Assembly (NCBI RefSeq): GCF_000719115.1
Contig: NZ_JOEA01000007.1
Coordinates: 248,001-312,000 of the forward strand
DNA from: Lentzea albidocapillata
GTDB lineage: Bacteria > Actinomycetota > Actinomycetes > Mycobacteriales > Pseudonocardiaceae
Direction: 5' to 3'
Length of the DNA: 64,000 bases
Shown piece after piece: positions 60,194 to 64,000 of this stretch. How positions within the stretch are numbered: the first letter of the stretch is position 1; each line of letters starts with the position of its first letter. Under the pieces are notes generated by a model. It was not told the origin of the DNA. It worked only from the letters and a program-made list of their open reading frames with translations, and made no database searches. A program made the translations under genes and the position numbers.

Positions 60194-63100
60194 CTAGGGG
60201 AGTAGGTGGCGGAAGGCGGCGACCAGCAGCATGCGTTGTTGGTCGACGTCCACGCCCTCGTCCAGCTCCTCGTCCTGGCGGTACTCCCGGTTGCCGGGGG
60301 AGCCTTGCCCACCGAACGACTCGACGCGCACGGCGATGTCCACGACGTCCGACGCCAGTTCCACAATGGACTCGTCGTCCGGGATCGGTTCGTTCTGCTG
60401 GTACAGCTCGTAGGAGAACCGCATGCCGATCGTGCCGTCGAAGGTGATCTGCTCGGTCGGCAGCCGCATCGCGTCGAACACCGCCCGGTACAACGAGGCG
60501 CCGGTGAGGTGCAGCGGGGTCATCACGACGTGCGTGGTGCCCAGGTCGTGGCTGCGCACCGCGATCGCGACGGTCGGGCCGCCCGGCTTCGGCGGGACCG
60601 GTTGCGGGAACACGGGAAGCTCCGACTTGCGGTCGGAGCGCCAGGTGGCGACGAGACGGTCGGCGGCGTCCACGAGGTCGATGTGCTTGCGGGGCGCGAG
60701 AAGGGGCGGCAGCGGCTCCTCGTCCAGCCGCACGATGAACAGGAAGGCGCGGCGGCGCGTCATCTCCAGGGTGAACGCCGCAGTCCACTCCGCGGCCGGT
60801 TCGCGTCGCGGGGTGTTCGCCGACCACAGCAGGACGTGGTAGTCGGAGGTGGCCAGTGCCTCGTCGATGGCGGTGGCGGCGTTGTCACCGGGCGCGATCT
60901 CGTCCTCGGCCAGATAGGCGCTGACGTTGCGGGACTCCAGTTCGGCACGGAGTTGCTCGGCGTGCGCACGGTCCTTTCCGGCGAACGACAGGAACACCTT
61001 GGGACGGGTTTCGAGCGGCACGGGGTCTCCGTTCTTCCTGAGTCTTCTGCGCAGCGGGCCCGCTGAGGTCTGGAAGCCCGCGTCGCCGTGCAGGGACCAG
61101 CACGCCCAGTCCGCCGGGTGCCGATCGGCGACTTCGACCAGCGCGTGCTGCAGAGCGCGATCTCGGGGGAGCTTCGCCAGGTGGCGGTCGAACGCGTCGA
61201 GCACCTGCCGTGCGGCCGTTTCCTCCGCCTGCCAGCGGGCGGCGACGACCGCTCCGGCCCCCGCGGACGTGACCGCGTGGACGATGCCGGACTCGCAGGC
61301 GCCGAGTACGACCGTGCCGCACGCGCTGAAGTCCATCTTTCCCAGTGCTTCCACGGACACCCGTTCGTCGGCGAACTGCAGCCACGACTGATCGGGGTTC
61401 ATGTGGTCGTGTGCGGCCTGGGCGTCGATGCGGACGCGTTGGGAGCGGCCTTCTTCGAGAGTTCGCCGCAGCTGCGAGGCTTCCTCGCAGGTCGCCGCCT
61501 CGTCGCCCCTTTGCCCGCGGGCGCCGCGTTGCCGGGGGCGCAGCGCGGACAGGCACGGCAGGCTGGACAGCGCGTGGGTCATGCCGAGGAAGAGGTTCGT
61601 GCCGGGGACGGGCAGGCCGGCCAGCGGGACGTCCGCGAGGACGTCGCCCGCCACGACGACGATCCTGGCGGTCTTGGGCGGCAGGGCCGCGACGACGTCC
61701 CGCAGCCCGATCAGGCGGGCCAGCTCGGCGAGCAGTGCGCCGAGGATCGCCTTGTCGTACTTGGGTTTCCAGGTCTTGAGCCGGCGGATCGTGTCGGTGA
61801 GGTCGCCGATGTGGACGGAGGTCGTCACGTGCGTGATCTTGCGGCGGCCGACGAGCACGTGGTGGAGCTGGTCCGGCGTCGCGTGCATCATCCACACGAC
61901 CTGGTCCTTCGGCAGGTGCCTCGTCGTCCCGGCCAGCCAGCGTCTGGCCGCCCGCAGGTCGGCGAAACCCGGGAGCTCGCGCGGCCCGGGCTCGGTGGGG
62001 CCAGGTCCGGCCCGTGCCGCCTCGACGGCGACCACCAGGCCCGCCAATGCTTTGCGGCCGTCGCGCCTGGCTCGGCGAGCCGCGGCACACACGCGGCCGT
62101 CCCGCACGTCGGGGGCGGCGCGCAGCATCCGGAGCTTGACGCTGGGGCTGTCCCGGTGGTCCGCGAGGTCCTCCTCGAGTCGGTGCGACTCGGCCCAGTG
62201 CCGGGCGGCGATGTCCTCGTGGCCCGCGTCGGCGAACGTGTCGCCGAGTTTGCGCAGCGCCAGCGCGGTGAGCTCGGCGTGGCCCGCCCGGCTCGCGATC
62301 TCGAAGTGCTGCGCGGCCTGTTCGAGCCGGCCCTGCGCGTAGGCGAGTTCGGCGGCGGTCAGGTGCCACAGCGGCGAGTTCCCCTCGCCCAGCATGCCTT
62401 CGGCCTTGAGCAGCTCGTCCCTGGCGATCAGGCGGCGCACGTGGGTGAGCCGTCGTTCCGGCCGGAGCGTGTGGGTGGCGTCGGGGAGCTGTGAGATCAC
62501 CTCCGGACCGGCCGCGGCGGCCAGCAGCGGGAAGAGTCTGCGAGCCGTGCCCGCCTGCCGCGTCATGACGAGCAGCACGGTCAGCTCGTACAGGACGGCG
62601 AACCTCAGCGCGGGTTCGATCTGGTAGCTGGTGACGCACCTCGTCATCAACGCCAGCGCTTCCTCGTACCGGACCTCGCGCCGCAGCGCGGCGGCGCGTT
62701 GCAGGAACTCGGCCGGCGTGCGGGGAGTCCGGTCGCGGAGCTTCGAGACGCGGGCGCCCCTGCGCACGTCCAGCAGGAGCCGGTCCCTGCCGATGTGCTC
62801 CAGGTGTTCGGGATGGCCGGCGCGGCGGAAGTGGCGTTCGGCGGCGTCGAGCTCGCTTTCCGCGGTGGGGTAGTCGTAGCGGTCGGCGGCGGCCAGCGCG
62901 GCGACGCGCGCGAGCCTCGCCTGCTCCAGCTCGGTGAGTTTCAGCTTCCGCAGCTCGCGCACGTCCCGTTCGGCCGCGACGTGATCCGTTGCGGCACTGC
63001 GGATCTGTGCCCGGAGGATCCTCAGGGTGGTGTCGTTGCCCGCGCCCAGGTACTCGTCGCAGCGCCGTGCGGCCTTGGCGATGGCACCGAGGTTGAGCAG

Positions 63101-63247
63101 GGTCGTGCAGTGGTCGTGGGCGACGGCCGGGCTGATCTTCGCGGCCCTCGCGTAGGCGAGGTCGACGCCGAGGACGTTGCCGCGCAGTGCGGCGGACCTG
63201 GCGGCCTTGACCGCGTCCGTGAGTGGGGTACCGGGTTCGAAGTGCAT
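60194..63247 (-). CDS. TPR-CHAT-TIR protein with beta-grasp-like C-terminal domain
   Basis: The 1017-residue multidomain effector has residues 1-400 as TPR-like repeats. About 455-735 is a CHAT (caspase-like) protease with candidate catalytic His613 or His615 (AAHDHMNPDQSW) and Cys651 (VVLGACESGI). About 748-870 is a TIR domain (KVFLSFAGKDRAHAEQLRAE) with the candidate NADase Glu820 before Trp. About 890-976 is a beta-grasp or ubiquitin-like region (NEPIPDDESIVEL, DVVDIAVRVESF), followed by an acidic tail. ATG 63247 shares one base with the stop of a 37-residue peptide gene (TGATG). Protease plus TIR suggests a defence or cell-death effector; no assay-level claim is made. Confidence 0.85.
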   Translation of the reverse strand: MHFEPGTPLTDAVKAARSAALRGNVLGVDLAYARAAKISPAVAHDHCTTLLNLGAIAKAARRCDEYLGAGNDTTLRILRAQIRSAATDHVAAERDVRELRKLKLTELEQARLARVAALAAADRYDYPTAESELDAAERHFRRAGHPEHLEHIGRDRLLLDVRRGARVSKLRDRTPRTPAEFLQRAAALRREVRYEEALALMTRCVTSYQIEPALRFAVLYELTVLLVMTRQAGTARRLFPLLAAAAGPEVISQLPDATHTLRPERRLTHVRRLIARDELLKAEGMLGEGNSPLWHLTAAELAYAQGRLEQAAQHFEIASRAGHAELTALALRKLGDTFADAGHEDIAARHWAESHRLEEDLADHRDSPSVKLRMLRAAPDVRDGRVCAAARRARRDGRKALAGLVVAVEAARAGPGPTEPGPRELPGFADLRAARRWLAGTTRHLPKDQVVWMMHATPDQLHHVLVGRRKITHVTTSVHIGDLTDTIRRLKTWKPKYDKAILGALLAELARLIGLRDVVAALPPKTARIVVVAGDVLADVPLAGLPVPGTNLFLGMTHALSSLPCLSALRPRQRGARGQRGDEAATCEEASQLRRTLEEGRSQRVRIDAQAAHDHMNPDQSWLQFADERVSVEALGKMDFSACGTVVLGACESGIVHAVTSAGAGAVVAARWQAEETAARQVLDAFDRHLAKLPRDRALQHALVEVADRHPADWACWSLHGDAGFQTSAGPLRRRLRKNGDPVPLETRPKVFLSFAGKDRAHAEQLRAELESRNVSAYLAEDEIAPGDNAATAIDEALATSDYHVLLWSANTPRREPAAEWTAAFTLEMTRRRAFLFIVRLDEEPLPPLLAPRKHIDLVDAADRLVATWRSDRKSELPVFPQPVPPKPGGPTVAIAVRSHDLGTTHVVMTPLHLTGASLYRAVFDAMRLPTEQITFDGTIGMRFSYELYQQNEPIPDDESIVELASDVVDIAVRVESFGGQGSPGNREYRQDEELDEGVDVDQQRMLLVAAFRHLLP

Positions 63248-63360
63248 CAGTTCCCGCAGCCCAGAATGCCTGCACTGTCCTTTGTGGTCGGCTTGCCGCT
63301 GCCCACGGCCGCGACGAGCACGGCCGCGGCCAACGCGATGAGAAGCGTTCGTTGGCGCAT
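63247..63360 (-). CDS. 37-residue membrane-type peptide coupled to the CHAT-TIR gene
   Basis: The peptide starts MRQRTLLIALAAAVLV, a basic start and a hydrophobic helix of about 16 residues, then a short polar tail (SGKPTTKDSAGILGCGN). GGAGG at 63368-63372 lies seven bases upstream of ATG, one of the best SD sites in the window. Its TGA overlaps the ATG of the CHAT-TIR gene by one base, so the two are translationally coupled. It could be a membrane peptide or signal-type leader, a CHAT substrate, or a toxin; none of these is shown. It is shorter than usual annotation cut-offs. Confidence 0.7.
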   Translation of the reverse strand: MRQRTLLIALAAAVLVAAVGSGKPTTKDSAGILGCGN

Positions 63361-63500
63361 GCACGATCCTCCGTGCGTCGCAGATTAACGATCCAGACGG
63401 CCCACAGATCGTTTGTCCACTTTCTGTCAACGAACTGCTCAAACGATCTTGTCGGTGCTCCTCGGCACACTGGATCCACCACCGATCCGAGGAGACCGTC

Positions 63501-63980
63501 ATGTGCTGGAACTGCGACCACCCCGCCGGCCGCATGGAAGAACACCTGGCGACCCTGCGCCGCTGCATCGACGTGCGGGGCTGGGCCGTGCAGGCGATCG
63601 AACGGGACCGAGCTCATCCACCCTGGGCCTACACCGTCGGCCTGACCCCGCGCGGCCTCCCGGAACTCGTCGTGACGGGCATGGCTGTCCTGGAAGCGGG
63701 CCGCCTGCTCGACGACATGGCCGAACACCTGGTCCACAGCTGCCTGCCCGCACCCGGCCACCGCTTCACCGTGCCCGGCGGCCCGCTGCTGGAGGTCGTC
63801 CGCGTGGCGCGCCCCTGGGCCCACCTGCTGGTGTCCGCGCGGCTGTACGGGGAGGGCATCGAGGCCTTGCAACTCGTGCACGCCGACGAGTCCGGGCGCT
63901 GGCCCTGGGACCGGTCCTACGAGGGGGTGGTGGGAGGCCAGCCGGTGCTGGGGGTGAGAGCGGGGCCGCCGGACGGGTGA
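63501..63980 (+). CDS. DUF4262 protein
   Basis: The 159-residue protein matches DUF4262: WNCDHPAG near the start, PPWAYTVGLTPRGLPELVVT, DDMAEHLVHSCLPAPGHRFT, RPWAHLLVSARLYG. The family is common in actinobacteria and has no assigned role. ATG 63501 follows GAGGAGACC. It is divergent from the coupled peptide/CHAT-TIR pair; the 140-bp gap contains both promoters. Confidence 0.88.
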   Translation: MCWNCDHPAGRMEEHLATLRRCIDVRGWAVQAIERDRAHPPWAYTVGLTPRGLPELVVTGMAVLEAGRLLDDMAEHLVHSCLPAPGHRFTVPGGPLLEVVRVARPWAHLLVSARLYGEGIEALQLVHADESGRWPWDRSYEGVVGGQPVLGVRAGPPDG

Positions 63981-64000
63981 GCCGCGCCGCCGCCGGCAGT

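Noticed and set aside
1..64000. CRISPR arrays, tRNA or rRNA genes, insertion sequences, integrase or attachment sites
   Set aside because: No regularly spaced repeats, cloverleaf-like segments, transposase or integrase motifs, or terminal repeats were found by eye.

Overview
The window is high-GC (about 70%) actinobacterial chromosome. Secreted proteins with Ala-rich signal peptides, AfsR/SARP and LuxR-type STAND regulators, an F420-type luciferase-like oxidoreductase, cobF, SigE-family sigma factors, DUF574, DUF2690 and DUF4262 proteins, and a DasR-type operator all fit a soil actinomycete. Pseudonocardiaceae (Lentzea/Saccharothrix-like) is my best guess, an inference from gene content only. 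I see no rRNA, tRNA, CRISPR array, transposase or prophage.

Layout. 1-6.4 kb: a STAND regulator running off the left edge, a divergent NarL-type response regulator, AlkA, and a Ser/Thr kinase / N6-DNA methylase / PP2C phosphatase group whose divergent promoter carries three copies of a TTCACAA half-site. 6.4-10.8 kb: a secreted tripeptidyl-aminopeptidase-like hydrolase, a LuxR regulator, a TetR regulator with tandem palindromic operators beside what looks like the tail of a lost dehydrogenase, and cobF. 10.8-16.7 kb: a tightly packed operon of GNAT, LuxE-like ligase, LuxC reductase fused to a PaaK-like ligase, a second PaaK-like ligase, then cobF. It is an acyl activation/reduction cassette without a luciferase. 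17-25.6 kb: secreted cyclophilin, small secreted proteins (one decayed), an M23 endopeptidase, a SARP regulator and a GGDEF plus degenerate HD-GYP protein.

25.6-41.3 kb: amino-acid permease, tannase-family esterase, prolyl iminopeptidase, two DUF305 lipoproteins, a chitin-type LPMO under a DasR operator, a monooxygenase, a second SARP regulator, a frameshifted AraC regulator with its DUF2000 partner, and housekeeping-like singletons. 41.3-46.2 kb: an overlapping operon of nucleotidyltransferase, BON, metallophosphoesterase, pyruvate-oxidase-like TPP enzyme and F420-type oxidoreductase. 46.3-56 kb: EF-Tu paralogue, STAS protein, two GT1 glycosyltransferases, C39-like secreted peptidase, a LAL regulator, and a sigma factor/LCP pair.

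56-64 kb: a PI-PLC with lectin repeats, a DUF574 methyltransferase, a TPR protein, a frameshifted sigma factor, and a 1017-residue TPR-CHAT-TIR protein with a beta-grasp-like tail. This last gene is coupled by a TGATG overlap to an unannotated 37-residue membrane-type peptide with a strong ribosome-binding site. That pair is the best candidate here for an undescribed, probably defence or cell-death, system. The lux-like operon and the kinase/methylase/phosphatase group come next.
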